Assembly: GCF_947495565.1 (NCBI RefSeq)
Contig: NZ_CANLZM010000011.1
Coordinates: 124,001 to 188,000 of the forward strand
DNA from: an uncultured Pontibacter sp.
GTDB lineage: Bacteria > Bacteroidota > Bacteroidia > Cytophagales > Hymenobacteraceae
Direction of reading: 5' to 3'
DNA: 64,000 nt
Below are positions 48,864 to 58,259 of this stretch, piece after piece (the stretch's first letter is position 1; each line of letters begins with the position of its first letter). Below the pieces are notes generated by a model. The model searched no databases and had not been told where the DNA came from. It worked only from the letters and a program-made list of their open reading frames with translations. The position numbers were made by a program, and so were the translations under genes.

Positions 48864-49395
48864 CCTTACCAGCGATAAAGACCGTAAGTTTTTAACACTT
48901 ATCGCTATTCTGTCTGTTGCTATACCAGTGGTAGTGGCTGTTCTGTTTTTTATGCCAAAGTCGGGTACTTCTAGTATTGATGTATCCTATTTGCCAGCTT
49001 TCCATGCCATACTAAACTCTATGACTGCTGTTGCTCTGGTTATAGGGTTTTACTTTGTAAAGCAGGGTAATTCTAAAGCCCATCGCGCTGCAATGTTAGT
49101 TGCTTTCGGGCTCTCCTCCATATTTCTTGTTTCTTATGTTACGTACCACTTTTTAGGGCAGAGAACGAGTTACGGAGGAGAAGGGATTTTGATGTACATC
49201 TATTACTTTATACTATTGACTCATATAGTATTAGCTGTAGTTATTGTGCCTTTGGTGCTTTTATCTGTATATTTTGGTATTACTAATCAACTGAAACGCC
49301 ACCGCCGTATATCTAACTGGACTTTCCCTATTTGGCTTTACGTAGCGGTTACAGGTGTTTTAGTTTACTTGATGATTTCGCCTTATTACGTTTAA
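48841..49395 (+). CDS. DUF420 (CtaM-like) oxidase assembly membrane protein
   Basis: 184 residues, five predicted membrane helices, with FHAILNSMTAVALVIGFYFVKQGN and HRAAMLVAFGLSSIFLVSYVTYHFL, the DUF420 pattern. Family knowledge: CtaM (YozB) in Bacillus is a DUF420 protein needed to form an active aa3 oxidase. It overlaps the SCO-like gene by 23 bp, so it is translationally coupled to it. No CtaG/Cox11-type CuB factor is in this operon, so CtaM may fill part of that role. Confidence 0.85.
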   Translation: MNTVKESNLTSDKDRKFLTLIAILSVAIPVVVAVLFFMPKSGTSSIDVSYLPAFHAILNSMTAVALVIGFYFVKQGNSKAHRAAMLVAFGLSSIFLVSYVTYHFLGQRTSYGGEGILMYIYYFILLTHIVLAVVIVPLVLLSVYFGITNQLKRHRRISNWTFPIWLYVAVTGVLVYLMISPYYV

Positions 49396-49423
49396 AAGGC
49401 TTATTACTATAAACATTAAAGTG

Positions 49424-49690
49424 ATGAGACAGAAGTTTAATAAAATATTATCGGCAGTGGCTTTAGCGTTTATACTAATGTTCGCTACTTCAGATGCATT
49501 TAGTCAGTGTGCTATGTGCCGAGCTACTGTAGAGTCTAATGTTGGTACCGGAAGTAAGGAGCCAGAAAATGATGTAGGCAGCGGCTTGAATACAGGTATA
49601 CTTTACCTGATGATCGTTCCTTATGTGCTGATTGGCACTGTGGGTTTTTTGTGGTACAAAAATAGCCGCAAGAACGCCAGCAAAGCATAA
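49424..49690 (+). CDS. Small secreted-domain membrane protein with CxxC, last gene of the oxidase operon
   Basis: 88 residues from ATG 49424; an in-frame GTG at 49421 directly before it would add one residue. A signal-like hydrophobic segment (about 8-24) precedes QCAMCRATVESN with the C29-x-x-C32 pair, a short polar stretch, and a second helix (about 52-74), then a basic tail. The CAMCR pair faces the periplasm if the first segment is cleaved. It is the last gene of the respiratory operon, followed by a terminator. I do not know a function; metal or thiol handling in oxidase assembly is inference from position and the CxxC. Confidence 0.75.
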   Translation: MRQKFNKILSAVALAFILMFATSDAFSQCAMCRATVESNVGTGSKEPENDVGSGLNTGILYLMIVPYVLIGTVGFLWYKNSRKNASKA

Positions 49691-49712
49691 AAAGATATAC
49701 TAGATTCATAAG

Positions 49713-49755
49713 AAAGCCTTTACAGAGTTAAATCATGCTCTGTAAAGGCTTTTGC
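49713..49755 (+). terminator. Terminator of the respiratory operon
   Basis: Perfect 15-bp stem AAAGCCTTTACAGAG/CTCTGTAAAGGCTTT (49713-49727 with 49738-49752), a 10-nt loop and a following T tract. Confidence 0.88.
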
Positions 49756-49924
49756 TTTTACTTATATTTTTGAATGGTATTAAGGCCTTCACATTTAGGC
49801 TTACACAAACATAAGTATAACTTCCATTTGGAGTGGCAGGAAATGTACCCGATTGCAGCACGGTTCTTGAGACTCTAGTGCTTATGCTACGTTTTGCTTA
49901 CATTCGTAGATAAAATGTTTTGCT

Positions 49925-52900
49925 TTGAATCAGAGGTTTACCCCATTTATTCTATTATTCGCTTCCCTACTTTGTTTTGTAGTGATGGCAGGGCTGTATT
50001 TTAATGTACTGTCCTCACATGGTGCAACACTAGACCACAGCAAAGACGTCGAAACTATTTCTGAGCGTGTACATGGCTGTATTGGTAAAGCGAAACTACA
50101 GGCAGAGTCCATTGCTCCTGTTTTAAACGATAACACTATATCTTTCTCAAAGCTGCTTAAAGATGGGGAATATCCCATGTTTATCTATAGAGCCGGGAAG
50201 CTTGTTTTTTGGTCTAATCATACTATTGCGCCTCAACCAGACATCCCGGAAAGCTTAAGCGGAACCATTGCTATTGAAAATGAGTATGGCCGTTTTATAC
50301 TTGTGCGGCAGCATGTCAGGAGGTATACTGTTGATGTATATGTACCGCTTCAGGTTGACTACAGAATTAACAATGCCTACCTCACTCCGAAACTTGAAGA
50401 GGAAGTTTTTAAACAAGACAATCTCCAGCTAATTTTAAATTCAGATGTGGCTTTGCCGAAGGTGTATTCTCCGGAGGGGCAGTTTCTGTTTGCGCTAAAA
50501 TTTGAGGAAGCCCATAAAACAGCCGATTATGTAAGGCTACAATTAGGTTTGTTTGTTTTGGGGTTGTTGCTGTTTATCTTTTTTGCTGTTGCCATTAGCA
50601 GATACTTCTTCGGCCGCCGCGAATACAGCCGGGGTGTTCTGCTGCTCCTAGTTCTACTAGGTGGTATGCGTGTAGCGCTTCTGCTCCTGAATTTGCCCTT
50701 TTCCCTTACCGAAGCTGAACTGTTCGATCCTAAGCTGTACGCCGCATCATTTTGGTCTCCGTCTGTCGGCGACCTCTTGCTGAACGTAATTCTGTTGGCA
50801 ACAGTAGCGGGTGCAAGTATATACTTGTTCCGGAAAAACCGTGTGGCGGCTAAGTTATTAGCTTTGCCGGAGAGTAAATCACGCTCTTTGCTTATACTCA
50901 GCATATTTATCTTTTTCTTCCTGTTGCTGCTGCTGTTCAGGTTTTACTACAGCATATTCCATAATTCGCCGCTGCTGCTGGATATAACGCAGTCATTAAG
51001 CTTCTCGAAGTATAAGGTTGTGCTTTATGGTATAATGCTGGTGCACACAGTGGCCCTATGCATGTTTACTTATATGCTGGCTACAGTTGTGTCTCTTTTG
51101 GTACCCAGAGAAACGACATACTGGCCTTACAAAATGCTGCTGGTTGTAGCGGTTGTACTTTTTGTGTTTACTGGTCTTTTTGTGGCGGAACTCTTTGTTG
51201 TTGTGCTGCTGGGGCTTATTTTCTGGGCAATTATCATACTTGCTGCACAGCACCAATACGCTGTAAGTGTGGCATATCGTACTTATTTGCTGTTCTTCCT
51301 GGTGATAATAGTAAGTGCGTTAACAGGAGCTATAGCGCAATTCTCACACTACCACAACGATCTCAAAACTTATAAGCAAAATCTTGCATTCAACATTTTA
51401 CAGGATAACGATATACTTGGGGAGTATCAGCTGAACCAAGTTGCCGGGCAGATTGCAGAAGATGAACTTATCCAGATGAAGATGATGGGGCCATACGTGG
51501 ATGCCTCCTTTATCAAGCGCAAAATTACGCGGCAGTACCTCAGCGATTATTTTGACAAGTATGAAATAAACGTCATGCTGTTTGACGGGCAGGGCAGGAC
51601 ACTCGAAAGCGCGGATACAACTGTCGTCACACTTCAGGAGCTAAGAAGGTTATATGACCAGCCGCAGACGCGCACGGAGCATGAGGAGCTTTTTCTGTTA
51701 AAAGACCCGGCCAGGTATAACGCCCGCACTTATCTTAAACTCATTCAGGTGCCAATCAGCAATGTGCAGAAAGGTACTATCGCGCTACAACTCACCCTGA
51801 AGAAACTCCTGCCGAACAGTGTTGTGCCGGAGCTGCTTGTTGATCAGAAGTATAACCAGCCTTTTGGACAGGATATGCTAAGCTACGCTATCTACAGCGA
51901 TAATAAGTTACGCTACAGCGAAGGAGAGTATGATTATGCCACAAACTTTAACCGGGACCTTTTAGGCAAAACTGAGCTTTACCGGCAGGGCTTACCGCAG
52001 GATGAATCGCATCATTACGGAGTTCTGAATAACTATGGCCAAACGCTTATCATCACTACTGATAAGTATGGCGGGCGTGAAGTGCTTTCCAATTTTTCGT
52101 TTCTGTTTCTGGCTTTTATTTCCGGCATGCTAACTATAGGATTATTTTACCTGCTTTTGCAAAGGCACAGGCTGCGCGACTTCAGTCCTAATTTCAGCGC
52201 AAAGATCCAGCTGTTTCTAAACTTCGGAATACTGCTGCCAATGCTGCTGGTAAGTATAGCCACTGCCGGTTTGGTAACCGCCTCTTATAAAAAAGATCTC
52301 TTGATGATGTATGAGCAAAGGGGCGAAGCCATACAGGAGCATTTGGCGAAACAGCTAAGCAAAAGGTTGCTTCAACGGCCACGACAGCTGCAGCGACACA
52401 TAGCTGAAATTGCTGCTATCGCTGAGACGGATGTAAATATCTATGACCGTAACGGGAAGCTGTTTGTAACAAGTCAGCCTCTGATTTTTGAGACGGGCCT
52501 GCTTTCTTACCTAGTAAATCCGGAGGCATTTGCAGCCATTTCAGAGCGGCAGGCGCTTCGAGTGATGCTGCAGGAGCAGGCTGGAAACCTGAGTTTCAAC
52601 TCCATCTACTTGCCTCTCCGCGACGAGGACCATCCGGCGGAGCTGGCAGGCTTTATCGGTATCCCATTTTTTGACTCTGAAAAAGAGCTGGACCTGAAGC
52701 TGATCGAACTGGTTACCACCACCATGAATATCTTTACGGTGATGTTCATCTCGTTTATGGTGCTCACTTTCTTTGCCTCGCGTGCCTTAACAGTGCCGTT
52801 ACGAATGCTCGCCGATAAGCTGAAACGCACTTCTCTCACCGGGAAGAATGCAATGCTGGCCTACGAAGGTGCTGATGAGATTGGCATGCTGGTAAATGAG

Positions 52901-53635
52901 TATAACCGGATGCTGCTTACGCTGGAGCAAAACAAGCAGGAGCTAGCCATGCAGGAAAAAGAAGCGGCCTGGCGTGAGATGGCCAGGCAAGTAGCGCATG
53001 AGATAAAAAACCCGCTTACCCCTATGAAGCTCTCGCTGCAGTACCTGCAAAAAGCTATCGCAGAGAAAAGGCCGAACACCGAGCAACTGATTGATAAGAT
53101 TTCACATACGCTTATTACGCAGATTAACATTCTGAACGATATTGCCTCTTCGTTCTCCAGCTTTACCGCTATGCCGGAGCCAAAACCTGAGCCTATGGAT
53201 GTAGCTGCCGCCCTGCATAAAGCTGCCGACCTCCACAATGACCCCGCCACCGCCACGCTTACGAAAGATATACCAGAGCAGCAGGTGGTTGTGAAAGCGG
53301 ATGAAAGTTTGATGGTGCGGACCTTCAACAACTTGCTGCTGAATGCTATTCAGGCGGTTCCGACAAGCCGAAAGCCACAGATAAAGGTATGTTTGGAACT
53401 GCAAGGCAATCAGCATGTGTTGATTTCGATCAGAGACAATGGCAGCGGTATTCCGAAAGATATTCAGGACAAGGTGTTTATCCCCAACTTCAGTACAAAG
53501 TATACTGGGTCTGGGATCGGGCTTGCCGTGGCTAAGCGGGGCATCGAAAACGCCGGAGGCAAGATCTGGTTTAAGACGGATGAAGGGCAGGGAACCACGT
53601 TTTTTATTCAGTTACCGCTGGCGGATGAGCAGTAA
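49925..53635 (+). CDS. Very large NtrY-like sensor histidine kinase
   Basis: 1,236 residues. Start: TTG 49925 is the only in-frame start that keeps the first helix (MNQRFTPFILLFASLLCFVV) whole; the next in-frame ATG would cut into it, and ATG 49915 is in another frame. An extracytoplasmic sensor domain (about 30-200), about eight helices (about 205-475), a second periplasmic region (about 480-730), two more helices, a HAMP-like linker (about 945-990), the HisKA H-box H1025 (HEIKNPLTPMKLS), and HATPase N box (about 1137), G1 (DNGSGI, about 1170) and G2 (GSGIGLA, about 1194). The H-box is NtrY-like. No response regulator lies next to it. It overlaps the next gene by 11 bp. Confidence 0.88.
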   Translation: MNQRFTPFILLFASLLCFVVMAGLYFNVLSSHGATLDHSKDVETISERVHGCIGKAKLQAESIAPVLNDNTISFSKLLKDGEYPMFIYRAGKLVFWSNHTIAPQPDIPESLSGTIAIENEYGRFILVRQHVRRYTVDVYVPLQVDYRINNAYLTPKLEEEVFKQDNLQLILNSDVALPKVYSPEGQFLFALKFEEAHKTADYVRLQLGLFVLGLLLFIFFAVAISRYFFGRREYSRGVLLLLVLLGGMRVALLLLNLPFSLTEAELFDPKLYAASFWSPSVGDLLLNVILLATVAGASIYLFRKNRVAAKLLALPESKSRSLLILSIFIFFFLLLLLFRFYYSIFHNSPLLLDITQSLSFSKYKVVLYGIMLVHTVALCMFTYMLATVVSLLVPRETTYWPYKMLLVVAVVLFVFTGLFVAELFVVVLLGLIFWAIIILAAQHQYAVSVAYRTYLLFFLVIIVSALTGAIAQFSHYHNDLKTYKQNLAFNILQDNDILGEYQLNQVAGQIAEDELIQMKMMGPYVDASFIKRKITRQYLSDYFDKYEINVMLFDGQGRTLESADTTVVTLQELRRLYDQPQTRTEHEELFLLKDPARYNARTYLKLIQVPISNVQKGTIALQLTLKKLLPNSVVPELLVDQKYNQPFGQDMLSYAIYSDNKLRYSEGEYDYATNFNRDLLGKTELYRQGLPQDESHHYGVLNNYGQTLIITTDKYGGREVLSNFSFLFLAFISGMLTIGLFYLLLQRHRLRDFSPNFSAKIQLFLNFGILLPMLLVSIATAGLVTASYKKDLLMMYEQRGEAIQEHLAKQLSKRLLQRPRQLQRHIAEIAAIAETDVNIYDRNGKLFVTSQPLIFETGLLSYLVNPEAFAAISERQALRVMLQEQAGNLSFNSIYLPLRDEDHPAELAGFIGIPFFDSEKELDLKLIELVTTTMNIFTVMFISFMVLTFFASRALTVPLRMLADKLKRTSLTGKNAMLAYEGADEIGMLVNEYNRMLLTLEQNKQELAMQEKEAAWREMARQVAHEIKNPLTPMKLSLQYLQKAIAEKRPNTEQLIDKISHTLITQINILNDIASSFSSFTAMPEPKPEPMDVAAALHKAADLHNDPATATLTKDIPEQQVVVKADESLMVRTFNNLLLNAIQAVPTSRKPQIKVCLELQGNQHVLISIRDNGSGIPKDIQDKVFIPNFSTKYTGSGIGLAVAKRGIENAGGKIWFKTDEGQGTTFFIQLPLADEQ

Positions 53636-56600
53636 AAGTCTGGGCGTACTGCTGCTGTGGCTGCTGTGCCTGCCGCTGCTCGCCCAGACTCCTCTCAGCA
53701 ACAAACGTTGCAAATGGTTGCCGGTAAACAGTTTTCCGCAGCAGCTCGACTCTCTCACGCTTGTGCCGAGCTCTATTTCGTTGCAGCATCCTAAAAAAGA
53801 ACAATTCAGCTACGATTACAATTTTACTTTTAACGAATTTAAGTTTACACGCTTTCCGTCTCCTGATTCTGTAGCGGTAGATACACTGGGCACTATGCGG
53901 GCTTTGCCGGATTCAGTACTGGTTTGCTTTCGGGTAATGCCCCTGAACCTGACGCAGCCGGTTTTTAAGCGAGATGTAGCGAGGCTGGATATAAATACAA
54001 ATCAGGATAGGTTTTACAAGGAGGATATCAGCACAAAAGAGGAAATCTTCCGGACCCCCGGACTGAACAAAACAGGCAGCATTTCGAGAGGCGTCTCGTT
54101 CGGAAACACACAGAATGTATTTGTTAACTCAGCTCTAAACCTGCAGCTGGACGGCAAACTAACGGATGATATAAGTATAACAGCAGCTATTACAGACCAA
54201 AACATTCCTTTTCAGCCGGAGGGTAATACACAGCAGCTACAGGAGTTTGATAAAGTATACATTACGCTTCAGCACAAGCGATGGCAGCTAACTGCCGGCG
54301 ATGTGGTTCTCAAAAGCAAGCCTTCGTACTTTATGCAATTTTATAAAAACGTGCAGGGTGGTGCTTTCAGTTATATATCAGGTAAGGATGCGGAGCGGCA
54401 GGGGGTTACAACAGTAGCAGCTTCGGTGTCTAAAGGAAAGTTTGCCTCCCAAACCATACAGCCGCAGGAGGGGGTGTTGGGGCCGTACCGTTTGCGCGGG
54501 CCAAACAATGAGCTGTTTATTATTGTGCTGGCAAACTCGGAGCGTGTTTTCCTGGATGGGGTGCTGCTGCAGCGGGGGTATGATTATGACTATGTAATTG
54601 ACTACAATCAGGCTGAAATCACATTTACCACCCGGCATGTGATCACTAAAAACTCGAGGCTAAGAGTAGATTTTGAATACTCGGACCAAAACTATAGCCG
54701 GGGCATCTACCACCTCAACCATTACCAGAACCTTGGTAAACTGAAGGTGTACGGAAACTACTATAACGAAAGCGACAACCCCAACAGCCTTCTAAACCTT
54801 AACCTGAACTCGGAGCAGAAGCGTTTGCTGGCAAGTATAGGCGATAGCCTGAACCAGGCCATTTCCTCTGGTGCCGACAGTGTAGCTTATGACCCGGGGC
54901 AGGTGCTGTATGCCCGCATCGATACTTCTTACAACAACGGCCAAAACCTGGACCGCATATACGTATACTCTACCAGCCCGGAAGATGCGCATTATAGCGT
55001 TAGCTTTACCAATGTTGGCTCAGGAAACGGAGACTATGTGGCTATAAACGGCGCAGTAAACGGGCGGGCTTACCGTTGGGTGGCTCCTGTTAACGGGGTG
55101 CGACAGGGGAGTTATGCACCTGTGCGCGTATTGCCTACACCACGAAAGAAGCAGCTGATAACCTTTGGCAGCAGTTATGAACTACAGAAAAGCATTAGTT
55201 TTTTTGCTGAAGCCGCTGCATCAGAGCATGACTTAAACCGTTTCTCGGACCGTGATGCAGGAGATGATAACGGCAAAGGCTTACGGTTAGGCTATGTAGT
55301 GCAGGATAAGCTTATTCCTTTTATGGGGAAGTATAAGTTAAACAGCAGCCTGAACTATGAGTATACAGATGAGTTTTTTGAGCCGATAGACCGCTACCGC
55401 CCCATCGAGTTTGACCGTGACTGGAGTTTAACAAATACTGAGAAAACCGAAGACCACATTTTTAATTTTTCGGTGGGGGCAGCCCAGGACGCAGCAAATC
55501 TTGTAAACTACCGCATCAGTCGCCGCTACAGGCAGGAGCAGTTAGATGGTGTGCAGCACCACCTGGACTTGATGAAAAGGTTTGGCAAGCTGGAGTTTCG
55601 GAACCGTTTTTTTATACTTAACAACACACAGCAGGAGCGGGAGTCGCAGTGGTACCGGGGCGATATGAATGTAGAGTATGCTATAGGTAAAGTTTCTCCG
55701 GGTTATACTTACAGCTTTGATAAAAATCGCCTTACAGCTCTAAACACTGACTCTGTGGTTGGTTCCGCGCAATATTTTGAACAGCACCAGTTTTACCTCG
55801 AAAGCGGCGATACCACTAAAACAAAGTTCCGGGTAGACTATAGCCACCGCAGAGACAGATTTGCGACAGGCTACGGAACAATGGGCAACCTGGAAGTGGG
55901 GCAGACATATAACGCCATCGTACAAACGCGGCTGAACCAGGAGCAAACGCTGGCGGTGCAGGCCACTTACCGTAAGCTGGATGTCAGAAATAATAAAGAT
56001 GAGGAAACGATACAATCGCGTGTAGACTATAACGGCACATTTGCAGACGGCGCTTTCCGTTCGGAGCTGAGTTATGCTACCGGCACCGGGCGGGAGCTGA
56101 AGCGCATCTATGTTTTTCAGGAGACACTGCCGGGGCAGGGAACGCACTACCTGCGCGAGGGCGGTGACCCCAATAACCTGAACGACTACCTGGAGGCACA
56201 AACAGTAGACCAGCGGCGCTATATCAAGATATATCTGCCCACTGATGAGTACGTAAATGCCTATACAAACACTTTTACCTACCGCCTTACTACAGCAACT
56301 CCACGCAGCTGGCGCAGCGAACCGGGTATAAAAGCCAAGCTTTCCAACTTCTCGATGCTCAGTTTTGTGAGCATCAACAAAAAAACAACCGACAGTAACC
56401 TGAGTCAGCGCTTTAACCCTTTTAGCGAAGACGTGGAGGATGCTTTTCTGATTTCGTTGGTGAAGCAGCTTCGCCATACGGTATACTTTAACCGCAGTAG
56501 CCCAAAGTATGGCATGGAGTACACCGTGCAGCAAAACGAGCAGAAGCAGCTGCTAACAAACGGCACCGAAACACGCAACGTGCTTAGCCATGTGCTGATA

Positions 56601-57110
56601 GGTCGGCTGAACCTGAACGAGGTGCTGAGCTCGCAGATGACCTTGGGTTATAATGTGCGGGAGAATCAGTCAAACTTTCTGAGCTCAAAAAACTTTAAAA
56701 TTCAGGCGCGGGAGCTGTCGCCGGAGCTGGCTTACCAGCCAAATACGAAGCTGCGCTTTACGGGTAAGTACCAGCTGTCGCTGAAACAGGATGTGCTGGA
56801 GATTTCCGAAGTAGAGCAGGAGGGCACTTTTCATGAGCTGGGGCTGGAAACAAAGCTGAGCCAGGTGGGCAAACGAACCATCACAGGCAATATTAAATAC
56901 GTGAACATTGATTTTGATGGGCTTGAGACTTCTTATGTTGGCTACGAAATTCTGAACGCCCTTCGCCCCGGCAACAACATGACCTGGTCTTTAGTGATGC
57001 AGCAGCGCCTGAGTAACGGCCTCAATATATCCCTGAACTATGACGGCCGCAAAGCTAATGGAGTGGGGGCAGTGCATACCGGACGTACGCAGGTATCGGT
57101 GTTGTTTTAA
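53625..57110 (+). CDS. Large predicted outer-membrane protein, unknown function
   Basis: 1,161 residues from ATG 53625, which begins a signal peptide (MSSKSLGVLLLWLLCLPLLAQ) and overlaps the kinase gene by 11 bp; the frame stays open upstream inside the kinase gene, but that extension has no signal peptide. The body has many alternating aromatic/hydrophobic strands, a domain around NTQNVFVNSALNLQLDGKL and QPEGNTQQLQEFDKVY, and a final strand ending VLF, typical of an outer-membrane barrel. I do not recognise a named family. Its overlap with the kinase suggests the kinase monitors, or shares control with, this envelope protein. Confidence 0.75.
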   Translation: MSSKSLGVLLLWLLCLPLLAQTPLSNKRCKWLPVNSFPQQLDSLTLVPSSISLQHPKKEQFSYDYNFTFNEFKFTRFPSPDSVAVDTLGTMRALPDSVLVCFRVMPLNLTQPVFKRDVARLDINTNQDRFYKEDISTKEEIFRTPGLNKTGSISRGVSFGNTQNVFVNSALNLQLDGKLTDDISITAAITDQNIPFQPEGNTQQLQEFDKVYITLQHKRWQLTAGDVVLKSKPSYFMQFYKNVQGGAFSYISGKDAERQGVTTVAASVSKGKFASQTIQPQEGVLGPYRLRGPNNELFIIVLANSERVFLDGVLLQRGYDYDYVIDYNQAEITFTTRHVITKNSRLRVDFEYSDQNYSRGIYHLNHYQNLGKLKVYGNYYNESDNPNSLLNLNLNSEQKRLLASIGDSLNQAISSGADSVAYDPGQVLYARIDTSYNNGQNLDRIYVYSTSPEDAHYSVSFTNVGSGNGDYVAINGAVNGRAYRWVAPVNGVRQGSYAPVRVLPTPRKKQLITFGSSYELQKSISFFAEAAASEHDLNRFSDRDAGDDNGKGLRLGYVVQDKLIPFMGKYKLNSSLNYEYTDEFFEPIDRYRPIEFDRDWSLTNTEKTEDHIFNFSVGAAQDAANLVNYRISRRYRQEQLDGVQHHLDLMKRFGKLEFRNRFFILNNTQQERESQWYRGDMNVEYAIGKVSPGYTYSFDKNRLTALNTDSVVGSAQYFEQHQFYLESGDTTKTKFRVDYSHRRDRFATGYGTMGNLEVGQTYNAIVQTRLNQEQTLAVQATYRKLDVRNNKDEETIQSRVDYNGTFADGAFRSELSYATGTGRELKRIYVFQETLPGQGTHYLREGGDPNNLNDYLEAQTVDQRRYIKIYLPTDEYVNAYTNTFTYRLTTATPRSWRSEPGIKAKLSNFSMLSFVSINKKTTDSNLSQRFNPFSEDVEDAFLISLVKQLRHTVYFNRSSPKYGMEYTVQQNEQKQLLTNGTETRNVLSHVLIGRLNLNEVLSSQMTLGYNVRENQSNFLSSKNFKIQARELSPELAYQPNTKLRFTGKYQLSLKQDVLEISEVEQEGTFHELGLETKLSQVGKRTITGNIKYVNIDFDGLETSYVGYEILNALRPGNNMTWSLVMQQRLSNGLNISLNYDGRKANGVGAVHTGRTQVSVLF

Positions 57111-57571
57111 GGCTTTATCTTCTCAATTTTACGATGCGTTTCTAAGTATAAAGGCAGCGCAGCGGAACCATACCATGGGTAAAGCTCTACATCAAAAATC
57201 TTAGCCTTAACAGCCGGGTCGGTCCCTACCATTTCCTGAGCTTCCTCTACTGTCTTGGCATCAAGTATAAAAATGCCTCGGTAAGCTTTGTCGTTTTTGC
57301 CAAGCGGGCCAGCTACAATTAATTTCCCCTCGTTTGCCAGCCTGTTAATGTTCTCCATGTGGCCCCGGAAGTACTCGTTCAGCTTATTTTTGTCGGTGGT
57401 GGTGTTGGAGCCGGTTTTAAGTATAACCAGCACATACTGCTTCATGCCGTAGTCATCGGCACCGAGCGAGTCGGCGAGGGCTTTGCTGTAGCTCAGGTTC
57501 TGTGTTTGCGCCTGGGCATGGGCAGCAAAGCAACCCAAACAAAGTATGGTAAGGGCGAAAAACTTTTTCAT
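57107..57571 (-). CDS. Secreted YciI-like domain protein
   Basis: 154 residues with a signal peptide (about 1-20, ending AHAQ) and a YCII-like ferredoxin-fold domain (about 45-140, MKQYVLVILKTG..., then HMENINRLANEGKLIVAGPL and EEAQEMVGTDPAVKAKIFDVELYPW). The family is loosely linked to small-molecule metabolism; here the signal peptide is unusual. Its stop overlaps that of the converging outer-membrane gene by 4 bp. The next gene (57581) lies upstream on the same strand, 9 bp away, so the two are probably one unit. Confidence 0.85.
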   Translation of the reverse strand: MKKFFALTILCLGCFAAHAQAQTQNLSYSKALADSLGADDYGMKQYVLVILKTGSNTTTDKNKLNEYFRGHMENINRLANEGKLIVAGPLGKNDKAYRGIFILDAKTVEEAQEMVGTDPAVKAKIFDVELYPWYGSAALPLYLETHRKIEKIKP

Positions 57572-57580
57572 AAGTATAAA

Positions 57581-58135
57581 TTAGCCGGCGTTTTGGTAAG
57601 CAGTTTTTAACCAGTTGATAACTTCCGGGGTGATTTGATCTTCTGAGGTAAGTATGATTTTGTGTGAGCACATGGCGTTTGCTTTGTCTATAGATTCCAG
57701 AATACCTTGTGCTCCTTGGTTTTTGAGGTTGAGGCCGACTTCAAAGCGGGTTTTGGTGGCAGCCTGAAGTATGGCAAACTGCTTTTTGCGGCGCAAGCTC
57801 ACGTAAGCGTTTTTAGGGGCAAGTTCCACATCCTCTCCAAACTTCTGAATCTCTGATAGCAGTGTTTCATACAAAGGTTTAAAATGCTCCTTGCCCTTGT
57901 ACTGTTTTGCGATCAGGTCATCCTTGTTCTCTGCAGACCCGGCATCCGAGCCTTTTGATTTGTGCGCCACCAAGTTTGCAAAGCCATGGGTAAAGCCGTG
58001 CTCTTCTTTCAGAAACTTAATAATCTCGCCATGCTTGGCAAAGCTTTTACTGCGCACCAGTTCTACCCATTGCTCCAGCGTTTTGCCTGTATTCTTGTGC
58101 AGGTTATCAATCATGGTTTTTTCTGCCTGATCCAT
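57581..58135 (-). CDS. DUF4287 / DUF5655 domain protein
   Basis: 184 residues, no signal peptide. The N-terminal half (EKTMIDNLHKNTGKTLEQWVELV, then GEIIKFLKEEHGFTHGFANLVAHKSKG) is DUF4287-like, and the C-terminal half (KEHFKPLYETLLSEIQKFG, then AYVSLRRKKQFAILQAATKTRFEVGLNL) is DUF5655-like. Both are cytoplasmic domains of unknown role, often found together. It is the upstream gene of a two-gene unit with the YciI-like gene (9-bp gap). Confidence 0.85.
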   Translation of the reverse strand: MDQAEKTMIDNLHKNTGKTLEQWVELVRSKSFAKHGEIIKFLKEEHGFTHGFANLVAHKSKGSDAGSAENKDDLIAKQYKGKEHFKPLYETLLSEIQKFGEDVELAPKNAYVSLRRKKQFAILQAATKTRFEVGLNLKNQGAQGILESIDKANAMCSHKIILTSEDQITPEVINWLKTAYQNAG

Positions 58136-58183
58136 CTCTTTTATATTTTAAGTATGAAAACCTTAAGATACAGCATCTAACGA

Positions 58184-58220
58184 AAAGAGCAAGTATAGCA
58201 CCTAGCTATACTTGCTCTTT
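58184..58220 (-). terminator. Terminator of hldD whose stem is two AAGTATA motif copies
   Basis: Perfect 16-bp stem AAAGAGCAAGTATAGC/GCTATACTTGCTCTTT (58184-58199 with 58205-58220) and a 5-nt loop. On the reverse strand the tail is TTTTCGTT. Its central part is an exact inverted pair of AAGTATA (58191-58197) and TATACTT (58207-58213). Confidence 0.8.
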
Positions 58221-58259
58221 ATCTAGTTCCGTAGCCAGAACCGATCTTTAGGTAGTATG

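Noticed and set aside
53439-53624. Upstream extension of the outer-membrane protein gene
   Set aside because: The extra 62 codons lie inside the kinase gene in another frame and would bury the clear signal peptide starting at 53625.
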